Shown here piece after piece: positions 39,333 through 46,922 of a stretch of 64,000 nucleotides of DNA; the stretch's first letter is position 1, and every line of letters starts with the position of its first letter. Source of the DNA: Streptomyces sp. V4I2 (lineage in GTDB: Bacteria; Actinomycetota; Actinomycetes; Streptomycetales; Streptomycetaceae). Where the stretch lies: assembly GCF_030817655.1 (NCBI RefSeq), contig NZ_JAUSZM010000003.1, forward strand, positions 2,108,001 through 2,172,000, in the 5' to 3' direction. A program made the position numbers and the translations under genes. Under the pieces are notes generated by a model that was given only the letters and a program-made list of their open reading frames with translations, was not told the DNA's origin and ran no database searches.

Positions 39333-39785
39333 TCACTGGTCCTTGATCTTCCAGGGCATCACAAGGCCGAACTTCCACAGGTAGATGCCGGCGAGGACGC
39401 CGATGATCACGAGGCCGATCGACGTCAGGATGATGTTGCGCCGCCGGACCTTGGGGTCGAGGGCACGCTGGGCCGCCTCGGTGACCTTGCGCTTGGTCCA
39501 GCGGAGCACCAGCTGGGCCCAGACGAACTCGGTCGCCCAGATCGCCATGCCGCCGAAGATCACGACCCAGCCCGGTCCGGGCAGCGGCAGCATGACGATG
39601 CCGACGCCCACGACCGCGAGCCCGATGACGAAGACACAGACCTGCCAGCTCAGGTGGAGCATGCGGCGCGCCTGGATGAATGCGGGAGCTCTGGAGCCGA
39701 GTCGCTGCTCGCCCTGCACCCCGTCGGTCTGCGTCTTTTCCGCTGCCACGGCAACCTCGCCCGGCTCGTCACTCCCCGTATTCAT
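39333..39785 (-). CDS. PGPGW/TIGR02611 family membrane protein
   Basis: A 150-residue protein with three hydrophobic segments. The central motif LPLPGPGWVVIFGGMAIWA is diagnostic of the TIGR02611 (PGPGW) family of actinobacterial membrane proteins of unknown function. The N-terminal 45 residues are polar. ATG 39785 is taken because a GGTAGGG site lies about 10 nt upstream. It is divergent from ssgB. Confidence 0.88.
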   Translation of the reverse strand: MNTGSDEPGEVAVAAEKTQTDGVQGEQRLGSRAPAFIQARRMLHLSWQVCVFVIGLAVVGVGIVMLPLPGPGWVVIFGGMAIWATEFVWAQLVLRWTKRKVTEAAQRALDPKVRRRNIILTSIGLVIIGVLAGIYLWKFGLVMPWKIKDQ

Positions 39786-39976
39786 ACGGCCAAACCCTAC
39801 CGGACGGAAACCAGTCACCGGAATGGCCGTACCGTACGAACACGCTCTCGGCCGGAAGAGTTACGTAAAGGCACGCAAAACACTCAGAGGGGTTTACAAC
39901 GGCACCGTAGGTGGCATGTCGATTTCGCCGACGTGCGAATCCCCGAGCGCACACTGAGCGAAAGGCCCTGGCGCTT

Positions 39977-40390
39977 ATGAACACCACGGTCAGCTGCGAG
40001 CTGCACCTGCGCCTCGTTGTGTCGAGCGAGTCATCCCTGCCTGTCCCCGCAGGCCTGCGGTACGACACGGCCGACCCCTACGCCGTGCACGCCACCTTCC
40101 ACACCGGAGCCGAGGAGACCGTCGAGTGGGTGTTCGCCCGAGACCTGCTCGCGGAGGGCCTCCACCGACCCACGGGCACCGGCGACGTCCGTGTCTGGCC
40201 GTCGCGCAGTCACGGTCAGGGCGTCGTCTGCATCGCCCTGAGCTCGCCGGAGGGCGAGGCCCTGTTGGAGGCCCCTGCGCGGGCCCTGGAGTCCTTCCTG
40301 AAGCGCACGGATGCGGCTGTGCCTCCCGGCACGGAGCATCGGCACTTCGATCTCGATCAGGAGCTCTCGCACATCCTGGCGGAAAGCTAG
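39977..40390 (+). CDS. ssgB: Sporulation-specific cell division protein SsgB
   Basis: A 137-residue SsgA-like protein, the exact length I recall for SsgB of S. coelicolor (SCO1541). It starts MNTTVSCELHLRLVVSSE and contains VWPSRSHGQGVVCIALSSPEG and the C-terminal FLKRTD...FDLDQELSHIL. SsgB localises before FtsZ and recruits it to septation sites in aerial hyphae, so it fixes where spores form. Its transcription is reported to depend on a stress/sporulation sigma factor. It is preceded by 190 bp of divergent control region and followed by a strong terminator. Confidence 0.97.
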   Translation: MNTTVSCELHLRLVVSSESSLPVPAGLRYDTADPYAVHATFHTGAEETVEWVFARDLLAEGLHRPTGTGDVRVWPSRSHGQGVVCIALSSPEGEALLEAPARALESFLKRTDAAVPPGTEHRHFDLDQELSHILAES

Positions 40391-40467
40391 GGGCGAGGCT
40401 GCACAGAGCCGCCCGGCGCCGTCCACTCGGGGAGACGGCTCGGGCCCAGACAACCGAATAGGGCAGG

Positions 40468-40503
40468 CACCGGCGCCGTCCCCTCATGGGGGCGGCGCCG
40501 GTG
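40468..40503 (+). terminator. Terminator of ssgB
   Basis: A 16-bp stem with a single G-U pair and a TCAT loop, about 80 nt after the ssgB stop codon. Confidence 0.85.
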
Positions 40504-40599
40504 TGCGTCGCCCCGCCGCCGACCTCAGGGTGCGCGGACGCACTACCATCGGCCAGCATCGGCGGGCGTCCGCCCGACCCCCAGGCCAGGGAGCGAAAC

Positions 40600-41160
40600 G
40601 TGCTGATCACCCACGACACCCGGTGCGCCCTCGACACCGTGGTGGATCTGGTGAACACCGCGCCGGAGGACGACACGGCTCAGGACGCGCTGCCGGATGT
40701 CACAGCACTGGAGGATTTCGTACGAAACCACGAAGTCAGCGAGGTCGGAGTGCTCTCCGAGTTCGACCTCTCGGCGGTGCGAAAGATCCGCGGACGGTTC
40801 GCCTCGGTGTTCGCCGCCCCGGACGCCCGGGCCGCCGCCGGGCTGATCAACGAGCTGATCGCCGCCGCGGGCACCACACCCCGGCTCACGGACCACGACG
40901 GCTACGACTGGCACGTGCACTACTTCGCGCCCGGCGCCTCCGTCGCCGATCATCTGGCCGCCGACTGCGGGATGGCACTGGCGTTCTTCGTGGTGGCCGG
41001 CGAGCAGGAGCGGCTGCGTCGCTGCGAGGCGCCCGACTGCCGGCGCGCCTTCGTGGACCTCTCCCGCAACCGCTCGCGGCGCTACTGCGACAGCCGGACC
41101 TGCGGCAACCGGTTGCACGTGGCCGCCTACCGGGCGCGGCGCAAGGAGGCGGCGGGCTGA
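40600..41160 (+). CDS. ABATE/CGNR zinc-finger domain protein
   Basis: A 186-residue protein with an N-terminal ABATE domain and a C-terminal CGNR zinc finger: CEAPDCRRAF, YCDSRTCGNRLHVAAYR. The two C-x4-C pairs should hold one zinc. The fold resembles stress-associated DNA-binding regulators, and members are thought to be transcription factors. GTG 40600 has GGGAG 7 nt upstream. It follows ssgB in the same orientation but beyond a terminator. Confidence 0.92.
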   Translation: MLITHDTRCALDTVVDLVNTAPEDDTAQDALPDVTALEDFVRNHEVSEVGVLSEFDLSAVRKIRGRFASVFAAPDARAAAGLINELIAAAGTTPRLTDHDGYDWHVHYFAPGASVADHLAADCGMALAFFVVAGEQERLRRCEAPDCRRAFVDLSRNRSRRYCDSRTCGNRLHVAAYRARRKEAAG

Positions 41161-41218
41161 GGCCCGGACGAGAGGGCCCGTACGACGAGATCCGGACCGG
41201 ACACGATGCCTTCGTGGG

Positions 41219-41239
41219 CCCCGGCGGGTGACGCCGGGG
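41219..41239. terminator. Short hairpin between convergent genes
   Basis: An 8-bp stem CCCCGGCG/CGCCGGGG with a GGTGA loop, between the CGNR gene and the small membrane protein gene. Confidence 0.6.
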
Positions 41240-41253
41240 ACCACGGGTATGGC

Positions 41254-41406
41254 TCACAGCAACAGCAGGTCGTGCAGCGCAGCCGTGAGGAGCAGACACC
41301 CGATCACCGCAAGGAAGATCATCAGCGGTGGCTGGGAAAGGGCGAAGAGGCATCCGCGCGGCTCGTCCTGCGGCGGCGCGGCGTCGCTCTGTGTCGTGTC
41401 CAGCAT
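41254..41406 (-). CDS. Small single-helix membrane protein (50 aa)
   Basis: A 50-residue frame from ATG 41406 to TGA 41254. The first half is polar (MLDTTQSDAAPPQDEPRG). The second half is a single hydrophobic helix, QPPLMIFLAVIGCLLL, followed by TAALHDLLLL. Its Asp/Pro-rich tail plus one helix is a common layout of conserved Streptomyces micro-proteins, and it fills a gap otherwise empty between two genes. No strong ribosome site is visible, so leaderless translation is possible. Function unknown. Confidence 0.65.
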   Translation of the reverse strand: MLDTTQSDAAPPQDEPRGCLFALSQPPLMIFLAVIGCLLLTAALHDLLLL

Positions 41407-41512
41407 CTCGCGGCGATGATGACGCAGTCGGGACGCATGACGCGATCAACACGCCCGCAGTGAGCGGGTGTTCGCCGGATTCCGTGATCTCCGGTTCGGG
41501 TCGTGATCACTT

Positions 41513-41556
41513 CCGCACGCGCAGGGACCCGCTGTGTCGTTTCAGTGCGCGTGCGG
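41513..41556 (-). terminator. Inverted repeat downstream of the 149-aa membrane protein gene
   Basis: 10-bp arms CCGCACGCGC and GCGCGTGCGG separated by 24 nt, just after the gene's stop codon at 41584 on the minus strand. Next to it, CATATGCCG occurs twice 20-some bp apart, once over the stop codon. Confidence 0.5.
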
Positions 41557-41583
41557 ACGACATATGCCGGCCCGCCGCAGGCC

Positions 41584-42033
41584 TCATATGCCGTGCTTCT
41601 TGAGGATGGCCTCGATGTCGCTGAAGTCGTCCGTCGCGGTCTCGGTACGGGGCCGGCTCGCGGGCTTGGCCGTCGGGCGGGTGCCCGGGCCCAGGGAGGG
41701 CGCGGAAGCCGCCGGAGCGACCGCCTCGCGCTGGGCGGCACCCTTGGCCGCCGCCTTGCGCTCCTTGCGGGTGCCGCCTCGACGGCGCTCCACCGCACGC
41801 GTGCTCGCGAACAGCAGCCAGGAGAGGCCGAGCACCACGAAGCCCGCCCAGGCCGTCGGGCTGAACGCGGTGTCCGCCAGCCACTCGACGACGCCGGTCA
41901 TGACCAGGCCGAGGGGCACGAGGGAGTACGCGGCGATCCGGACGGCTGAGAGGAAACGCTTGCGGTACGCCGTGACCGCCGCGATGCCCAGGCCGGCCGC
42001 GGCGACGGCGGAACAGACGGTCTCGGCAATCAT
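41584..42033 (-). CDS. Small membrane protein with a charged C-terminal tail
   Basis: 149 residues with two or three hydrophobic segments in the first 75 residues (AETVCSAVAAAGLGIAAVTAY; AAYSLVPLGLVMTGVVEWLA; WAGFVVLGLSWLLFA), then a Lys/Arg/Ala tail ending TDDFSDIEAILKKHGI. The ATG at 42033 has GGAGGA 5 nt upstream. I know this only as a conserved Streptomyces protein of unknown function. Its upstream region contains the degenerate tandem array. Confidence 0.85.
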   Translation of the reverse strand: MIAETVCSAVAAAGLGIAAVTAYRKRFLSAVRIAAYSLVPLGLVMTGVVEWLADTAFSPTAWAGFVVLGLSWLLFASTRAVERRRGGTRKERKAAAKGAAQREAVAPAASAPSLGPGTRPTAKPASRPRTETATDDFSDIEAILKKHGI

Positions 42034-42179
42034 CCGGTCCTCCAGGGCAGAGCTCGGTCGGGCAAGGGCACTTCGTCCCTTCCATCCTGCACCCGCGGCA
42101 CCCCGCCGGGCCATCCTCCGACGGGACATCAGGGACATCTCCGGGTCGCCTCCTCCGCAGGTGCCGGTCGACGTCGTAC

Positions 42180-42473
42180 CCCTGCGGGTGGCGGTCGGTC
42201 GTCACCCGCGGGGGGCGGTCCGTTCTCACCGCCGCGGCAGTCGTTGGACACCACGGCGGCAGCCGGTCCTCACCGCGGGCGGCAGTCAGTCCTCACCGCC
42301 GTGACAGCCGGTGGACCCCGCGGGCGCCAGCCGGTCTCACCGCCGCAGCAGCCGAGCCTCACCCCCGCGACAGTCAGTCGACATCTTGGGCGGCAGTCGA
42401 TCGGCACCACCGTGCTCGTCGGTCGGCACCGTCGGTGCCGGTCGAGGTCACCGTCGCAGGTGGCGGCGGTGCC
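42180..42473. repeat. Degenerate tandem array, about 13 units of 21-26 bp
   Basis: Units end in TCAC/GGAC-like trinucleotides and share a core CGCGGGCGGCAGTCGGT. Starts fall at about 42180, 42206, 42230, 42252, 42274, 42297, 42318, 42341, 42363, 42385, 42408, 42430 and 42452. The 22-23-bp period is not a multiple of three, so a repeated peptide is not encoded. It fills most of a 490-bp gene-free gap between a membrane protein gene and the DsbA-like gene; the remaining flanks hold their start regions. Confidence 0.8.
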
Positions 42474-42523
42474 GGGGTGAGGTCCGGTTGGGTCGGCCGG
42501 GTCGGGGCTGGGAGACTGGGGGC

Positions 42524-43048
42524 ATGAGCGACTCCTCCCCCGCGCGTTCCGCGGCTCCCGTTCTCGACTTCTGGTGCGACCTCCAGTGCCCGGACTGCCG
42601 CAGCGCCCTGGACGACCTCCGTGCCCTGCGCGCCCGCTACGGCGACCGGCTGGAACTGCGGTTGCGGCACTTCCCGCTGGAGAAGCACAAGCACGCCTTC
42701 GCCGCCGCGCAGGCCGCCGAGGAGGCCGTGGAGCAGGGGCAGGGCTGGCCGTTCGTCGAGGCGGTGCTGGGCCGGGTCGAGGAGCTGGACCGTAAGGGAG
42801 AACCCTTCCTGGTCGAGGTCGCCCGGGAACTCGGGATGGACGCCGAGGAGTTCGACACGGCGCTCGTCGACGGCCGGCACATCCTGATCGTGGACGCCGA
42901 CCAGGCCGAAGGCAAGGCGATCGGTGTGACCGGCACCCCCACCTATGTCATCGACGGCGAGCGCCTCGACGGCGGCAAGAGCCAGGAAGGGCTGCGCGAG
43001 CGCATCGAGGAGATCGCGGACCGGCTGCTGGCCGGGCAGGACGCCTGA
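42524..43048 (+). CDS. DsbA-family thioredoxin-like protein
   Basis: A 174-residue cytoplasmic thioredoxin-fold protein. The active-site pair is C22-P-D-C25 in FWCDLQCPDCR and the cis-proline loop is GVTGTPTYVI. No signal peptide is present, unlike exported DsbA proteins, so it probably acts on thiols inside the cell, in the FrnE/2-hydroxychromene isomerase-like branch. ATG 42524 has a purine-rich upstream stretch. It converges with the GNAT gene. Confidence 0.92.
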   Translation: MSDSSPARSAAPVLDFWCDLQCPDCRSALDDLRALRARYGDRLELRLRHFPLEKHKHAFAAAQAAEEAVEQGQGWPFVEAVLGRVEELDRKGEPFLVEVARELGMDAEEFDTALVDGRHILIVDADQAEGKAIGVTGTPTYVIDGERLDGGKSQEGLRERIEEIADRLLAGQDA

Positions 43049-43070
43049 GCCGCCGGGCCGACAACCGGGC

Positions 43071-43895
43071 TCACAACAACGGCTTGTAGAAGGCGTACTG
43101 CGTCGTCTCGTAACCGAGCGACTCGTAGAGCCGCTCGGCCGGGGTGTTGCCCGCGAACACGTTGAGGCCCAGGATCCGTCTGCCCTCGGCGATCGCCTGG
43201 GCCTCCGCCAGCAGCATGAGCGTACGGCCGTGTCCCCGGCCGCGATGGGCCTCGTCGGCCTCGACGTCGAAGACGAAGGCCCTGTCGGCGCGCAGGGCGA
43301 GCCAGAGGACGCCCACCCGGGTGCCCTCGTGCTCCAGGATGCTGAACAGCATGTTCTCGGTGGCCAGGCCCTGCGGCAGGAGCACTTCGTGGTCGCGCCG
43401 GGCCTTGGCGTATGCCTCGGCCTCCGGTACGCCCCGTTCGATCCAGGTGCGCGCGTAGTCCTCCGACTCGTGCTCCTGCCACGCCTCGAACTCCGCCTCG
43501 GTCATCGGGCGTGCCCGGCTGCCGGCGGGCAGTTCGGGCGGGGCGTCGGCGAGCCGCTTCTCCATGCCGCGGTTGCGCAGGACGTAGCCGAGCGCCTTGA
43601 CGAGCCGCAGTGCGGCCTCGGCGTCCGCGGGCACACTGATCTCGATCTGCCGACAGCCCCAGCCGCGCGCCACCTCCTCCGCGGCGAGCATGGCCACCGT
43701 GCCCCGGCCGCGCCGGCGGTCGGGCTCCTCGATGTGCACCTTGTGGACGCGGGCCACCGAGTCGCCGAAGGACGGGGACGTGCCCAGGTGTATCGCGCCG
43801 ACGGGACGGCTGTTCACACACACCTGGTAGTGGCGTGAACGCGTCCCGTCGGCGTTGCGCTGAAGCGGCTCGCTCGGCCGCAGGGTCGTGGTCAT
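43071..43895 (-). CDS. Double-domain GNAT acetyltransferase
   Basis: A 274-residue protein with two GNAT folds in tandem. The first half has HIEEPDRRRGRGTVAML as the acetyl-CoA loop, and the second has DEAHRGRGHGRTLMLLAE followed by NVFAGNTPAERLYESLGYE. The second half carries the most complete motif A/B. The N-terminal copy is degenerate after its loop. The substrate is unknown. It is convergent with the DsbA-like gene and 53 bp downstream of pabC on the same strand. Confidence 0.9.
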   Translation of the reverse strand: MTTTLRPSEPLQRNADGTRSRHYQVCVNSRPVGAIHLGTSPSFGDSVARVHKVHIEEPDRRRGRGTVAMLAAEEVARGWGCRQIEISVPADAEAALRLVKALGYVLRNRGMEKRLADAPPELPAGSRARPMTEAEFEAWQEHESEDYARTWIERGVPEAEAYAKARRDHEVLLPQGLATENMLFSILEHEGTRVGVLWLALRADRAFVFDVEADEAHRGRGHGRTLMLLAEAQAIAEGRRILGLNVFAGNTPAERLYESLGYETTQYAFYKPLL

Positions 43896-43948
43896 CAGGG
43901 GAGTTCTACCCCTCGCCGGGCCGTCGGTCAGCCGATTATCCGCAGGAC

Positions 43949-44770
43949 TTACGGATCGAGGTCGTCGCCCGACCGCTCGTCGAAGATCCGCATGGCCTTG
44001 GCGGTCACCGGACCCGGTGCGCCCGGCAGTTCGCGGTCGTCGACGCGGTGCACGGCCTGAACGTCCCGCAGGGTGGAGGTCAGGAAGACCTCGTCGGCCC
44101 GCTCGAGGACGTCCAGCGGCAGGTCCGTCTCCTTGGCACCCGTCCACTCGACGGTCAAGGCGCGGGTGATGCCGGCGAGGCAGCCGGAGGCGAGCGGCGG
44201 GGTGTGGATCTCGCCGTCGAGGACGACGAAGACGTTCGAGCCGGTGCCCTCGCAGAGCTGTCCGACCGTGTTGCCGAACAGCGCTTCGGAAGCGCCCTGT
44301 TCGCGGGCGCGGGCGAGGGCGACTACGTTCTCGGCGTACGAGGTCGTCTTGAGGCCGGTGAGCGCGCCGCGCTCGTTGCGGGTCCAGGGGACCGTGATCA
44401 CGGCCGTGGTGTCGGGGCGGCGGGTCGTCTCGCCCAGCGCGACCACGAGGGTCGCACCGTGGTCGCCGCGGTCGGAGCCGAGCGGGCCGTGGCCGCCGGT
44501 GTACGTGATGCGCAGCCGGCCGAGCGGCATCGGGTTGGCCTCGACGACGGCGGCGCAGGCGCGGCGGACCTCGTCGAGATCAGGGTCGGGCAGGCCGAGG
44601 CCGCGCGCGGAGCGGGTCAGCCGGTCGAGGTGCCGGGTGAGCGCGAACGGCCTGCCGTGCACCGCCTTCACCGTCTCGAAGATGCCGTCGCCCACGGTCA
44701 GCCCGTGGTCGAAGACGGAGACACGGGCGGACTCCATGTCCTGCAGCCCGCCGTCGAGCCAAAGCTTCAC
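43949..44770 (-). CDS. pabC: Aminodeoxychorismate lyase / class IV aminotransferase
   Basis: A 273-residue PLP-dependent fold type IV enzyme. It starts at GTG 44770 with VKLWLDGG. Family residues: the SVFDHGLTVGDGIFETVKA loop, a catalytic Lys in GLKTTSYAENVVA, and EGTGSNVFVVLDGE. Directly following a chorismate-binding PabB-type gene with a 4-nt GTGA overlap, it is best read as the lyase that makes p-aminobenzoate from aminodeoxychorismate. D-amino-acid or branched-chain aminotransferase activity is the alternative. Confidence 0.9.
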   Translation of the reverse strand: MKLWLDGGLQDMESARVSVFDHGLTVGDGIFETVKAVHGRPFALTRHLDRLTRSARGLGLPDPDLDEVRRACAAVVEANPMPLGRLRITYTGGHGPLGSDRGDHGATLVVALGETTRRPDTTAVITVPWTRNERGALTGLKTTSYAENVVALARAREQGASEALFGNTVGQLCEGTGSNVFVVLDGEIHTPPLASGCLAGITRALTVEWTGAKETDLPLDVLERADEVFLTSTLRDVQAVHRVDDRELPGAPGPVTAKAMRIFDERSGDDLDP

Positions 44771-45810
44771 GTCAGTCCCTCTCCACTCACCTCGTACACA
44801 CCCGACGCTACCGCGAGCAGCCGGGACGCCTTCAGCTCGGTCTCCGCCCACTCCGCCTCGGGGTCGGACCCCCAGGTGATGCCGGCGCCGGTACCGAAGC
44901 GCAGTACGCCCTCCGCACGGTCGGCCCAGAAGGTCCGGATGCCCACGGCCAGCTCACCGACGCCGCGGTCGGCGTCCACCCAGCCGATGCCGCCGCAGTA
45001 CGGCCCTCTGGGCCCCCTCTCCAGCTCCTCGATGATCCGCAGCGCGCTCGACTTGGGCGCGCCAGTGACCGACCCGGGCGGGAAGGCGGCGGCGAGCAGC
45101 TCGGGCCATCCGGCGTCCTCGCGCAGCTCGCCGCGGACGGTCGACACGAGGTGGACCAGACCGGGGTGCTTCTCGACGGCACACAGGTCGGGGACGGTCA
45201 CGCTGCCGGTGGCGCAGACGCGCCCGAGGTCGTTGCGGACGAGGTCCACGATCATCACGTTCTCGGCGTAGTCCTTCTCCAGGAGGTCCGCCTCGGTGCG
45301 TCCGGTGCCCTTGATCGGGCCGGACTCGACGCCCCGTCCGTCGCGCCGCAGGAACAGCTCGGGAGAGGCGGTGGCGACCTCCACGCCGTGGCTGGGCAGA
45401 CGGATCGTTCCTGCGTACGGCGCCGGGTTGCCGCGCGCCAGCAGTGATGTGAGGGCGTCCACGTCGGCGTCCGGCGCGAGGGGCGCGGACAGCACCCGGC
45501 AGAGATTGGCCTGGTAGACCTCGCCGGCGGCGATGTACTGACGGATGCGCCGCACCCCATCCGTGTACGCGGCGCGATCGAGGGAGGACGACCAGTCACC
45601 GGCGGCGGGCCCTCGCCACTCCCCCGGCACCGGGGCGGGCACCGGCTCCTCCCGTACGTCCTCGAAGCGGGCGCAGGTCAGACGGCCCTCGAAATCCGCG
45701 CAGACCGCCCAGAAACCGGTGGAGTCGAGTGCCGCGGGATCGCTGGTGACGTCGAGGAGACCGGTGGCCACGCGGTCGCCGAACCGGGCGAGGGGAGGGA
45801 GGTCGAGCAC
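44767..45810 (-). CDS. pabB: Chorismate-binding enzyme, aminodeoxychorismate synthase component I
   Basis: A 347-residue MST-family enzyme. Characteristic motifs: AAGEVYQANLCRVL, ASPELFLRRDG, SGPIKGTGRTEAD, MIVDLVRNDLGRVC and PPGSVTGAPKSSALRIIEELE. There is no glutaminase domain or nearby pabA, so ammonia must come from a partner encoded elsewhere. GTG 45810 is the best start; no strong ribosome site is visible. With pabC it supplies p-aminobenzoate for folate. Confidence 0.92.
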   Translation of the reverse strand: MLDLPPLARFGDRVATGLLDVTSDPAALDSTGFWAVCADFEGRLTCARFEDVREEPVPAPVPGEWRGPAAGDWSSSLDRAAYTDGVRRIRQYIAAGEVYQANLCRVLSAPLAPDADVDALTSLLARGNPAPYAGTIRLPSHGVEVATASPELFLRRDGRGVESGPIKGTGRTEADLLEKDYAENVMIVDLVRNDLGRVCATGSVTVPDLCAVEKHPGLVHLVSTVRGELREDAGWPELLAAAFPPGSVTGAPKSSALRIIEELERGPRGPYCGGIGWVDADRGVGELAVGIRTFWADRAEGVLRFGTGAGITWGSDPEAEWAETELKASRLLAVASGVYEVSGEGLT

Positions 45811-45920
45811 GCTGTCGAGTCTAGGGGTGGGTGTCCGGCACGTGACCTGGCCGTGTCTCTCACACGGCCCCGGGCACGTCCCTGAGCAGGCGCAGCGCAG
45901 CACGCTGCGCAAACGCGTTT

Positions 45921-45948
45921 TTGTACTGGCCCCGGAATCCGCTAGAGT
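45921..45948 (+). promoter_or_regulatory. Promoter of the tRNA cluster
   Basis: TTGTAC, 16 bp, then TAGAGT, about 40 bp before tRNA-Gly. A nearby GCGCAGC-AC-GCTGCGC inverted repeat lies just upstream of the -35 element. Confidence 0.7.
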
Positions 45949-45987
45949 TCAGACGTCGCCGGGACGCGGAGCGTACCGAAACGACAG

Positions 45988-46060
45988 GCGGACGTAGCTC
46001 AGTTGGTAGAGCGCAACCTTGCCAAGGTTGAGGTCGCGAGTTCGAACCTCGTCGTCCGCT
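45988..46060 (+). tRNA. tRNA-Gly (anticodon GCC)
   Basis: A 73-nt cloverleaf: acceptor GCGGACG/CGTCCGC, anticodon loop TTGCCAA (GCC), TTCGAAC T-loop, discriminator T. First of five tRNAs read in one direction. Confidence 0.97.
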
Positions 46061-46097
46061 CGAAGGAACAGGGGTCTTCCCGGCCCCCTACACTCCT

Positions 46098-46168
46098 GGT
46101 GGAGTGGCCGAGAGGCGAGGCAACGGCCTGCAAAGCCGTCTACACGGGTTCAAATCCCGTCTCCACCT
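46098..46168 (+). tRNA. tRNA-Cys (anticodon GCA)
   Basis: 71 nt: acceptor GGTGGAG/CTCCACC, anticodon stem ACGGC/GCCGT with loop CTGCAAA (GCA), discriminator T. CCA follows directly at 46169-46171, so the tail is encoded. Confidence 0.96.
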
Positions 46169-46172
46169 CCAA

Positions 46173-46244
46173 GGACGATTAGCTCAGCGGGAGAGCGCTT
46201 CCCTGACACGGAAGAGGTCACTGGTTCAATCCCAGTATCGTCCA
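46173..46244 (+). tRNA. tRNA-Val (anticodon GAC), copy 1
   Basis: 72 nt: acceptor GGACGAT/ATCGTCC, anticodon loop CTGACAC (GAC), T-loop with TTCAATC. It starts two bases after the encoded CCA of tRNA-Cys. Confidence 0.96.
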
Positions 46245-46279
46245 CTGGATCTTCCAGCACGTACGGCGAGATCCGACCC

Positions 46280-46351
46280 GCGCGATTAGCTCAGCGGGAG
46301 AGCGCTTCCCTGACACGGAAGAGGTCACTGGTTCAATCCCAGTATCGCGCA
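46280..46351 (+). tRNA. tRNA-Val (anticodon GAC), copy 2 with a different acceptor stem
   Basis: 72 nt, identical in body to the neighbouring copies, but the acceptor is GCGCGAT/ATCGCGC instead of GGACGAT/ATCGTCC. Both arms change together so pairing is kept. Confidence 0.95.
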
Positions 46352-46403
46352 CGCAAAGCCCATGATCCGCTCCTCGGAGTGCACATCGTGATCGTGGTCC
46401 CGA

Positions 46404-46475
46404 GGACGATTAGCTCAGCGGGAGAGCGCTTCCCTGACACGGAAGAGGTCACTGGTTCAATCCCAGTATCGTCCA
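46404..46475 (+). tRNA. tRNA-Val (anticodon GAC), copy 3
   Basis: 72 nt, identical to the copy at 46173-46244, including the GGACGAT acceptor. Last gene of the cluster. Confidence 0.96.
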
Positions 46476-46481
46476 CACACC

Positions 46482-46511
46482 GAAGCCCCCGGCCCAGCGG
46501 CCGGGGGCTTC
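46482..46511. terminator. Terminator after the tRNA cluster
   Basis: A 13-bp stem (GAAGCCCCCGGCC with GGCCGGGGGCTTC) and a CAGC loop. It also lies downstream of the convergent zinc-ribbon gene, so it is bidirectional. Confidence 0.9.
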
Positions 46512-46530
46512 TTCGTGTGCCGGTCGGCTG

Positions 46531-46827
46531 TCAGCTGGAGAACAGCATGCGCCCGAAGCCCTTGTTGCGGTGGTGACCCTGGTGGCCGTAGTGGCCGCCC
46601 TGCGGGGCGCCCCAGGCGGGAGCAGAGTGAGCGCCGGGAGCGGCCGGGTACTGCGGGGCGGCCGGGGGCGGCGGGACCGCCGGCTGGGACCACTGGGACT
46701 CCAGGCGGGTCAGCGACTCCAGCTCGCCGTAGTCGAGAAATATGCCGCGGCAGCCACTGCACTGCTCGATCTGTACGCCGTTGCGGTTGTACGTGTGCAT
46801 CGGCGCATGACACTTCGGACACTGCAT
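46531..46827 (-). CDS. TFIIB-type zinc-ribbon protein
   Basis: 98 residues. The zinc ribbon is formed by MQCPKCHAPM and EQCSGCRGIFLDYGELE, matching the zf-TFIIB family. A Pro/Ala-rich linker follows, then a His/Gly stretch (GGHYGHQGHHRNKGFG) that could bind a metal, and a short hydrophobic end. GAGGAG lies about 12 nt before the ATG at 46827. Likely a small nucleic-acid or metal-binding protein; role unknown. Confidence 0.9.
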   Translation of the reverse strand: MQCPKCHAPMHTYNRNGVQIEQCSGCRGIFLDYGELESLTRLESQWSQPAVPPPPAAPQYPAAPGAHSAPAWGAPQGGHYGHQGHHRNKGFGRMLFSS

Positions 46828-46922
46828 GGTCGGCTCAACTCCTCGCCGGTCGGTCCTGCTCAGTGCTTCGCCAGGACAGACTCTGTCCGGCTGCGGTCGG
46901 TTGCACCCTACTTGGGGAAACC

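Noticed and set aside
42180..42473. CRISPR array
   Set aside because: The units are contiguous and degenerate with no unique spacers between conserved repeats, and no cas gene is nearby.
42244..42480. A 78-codon frame through the 22-bp tandem array
   Set aside because: The repeat period is not a multiple of three, so no repeated peptide results; no ribosome site and no recognisable domain.
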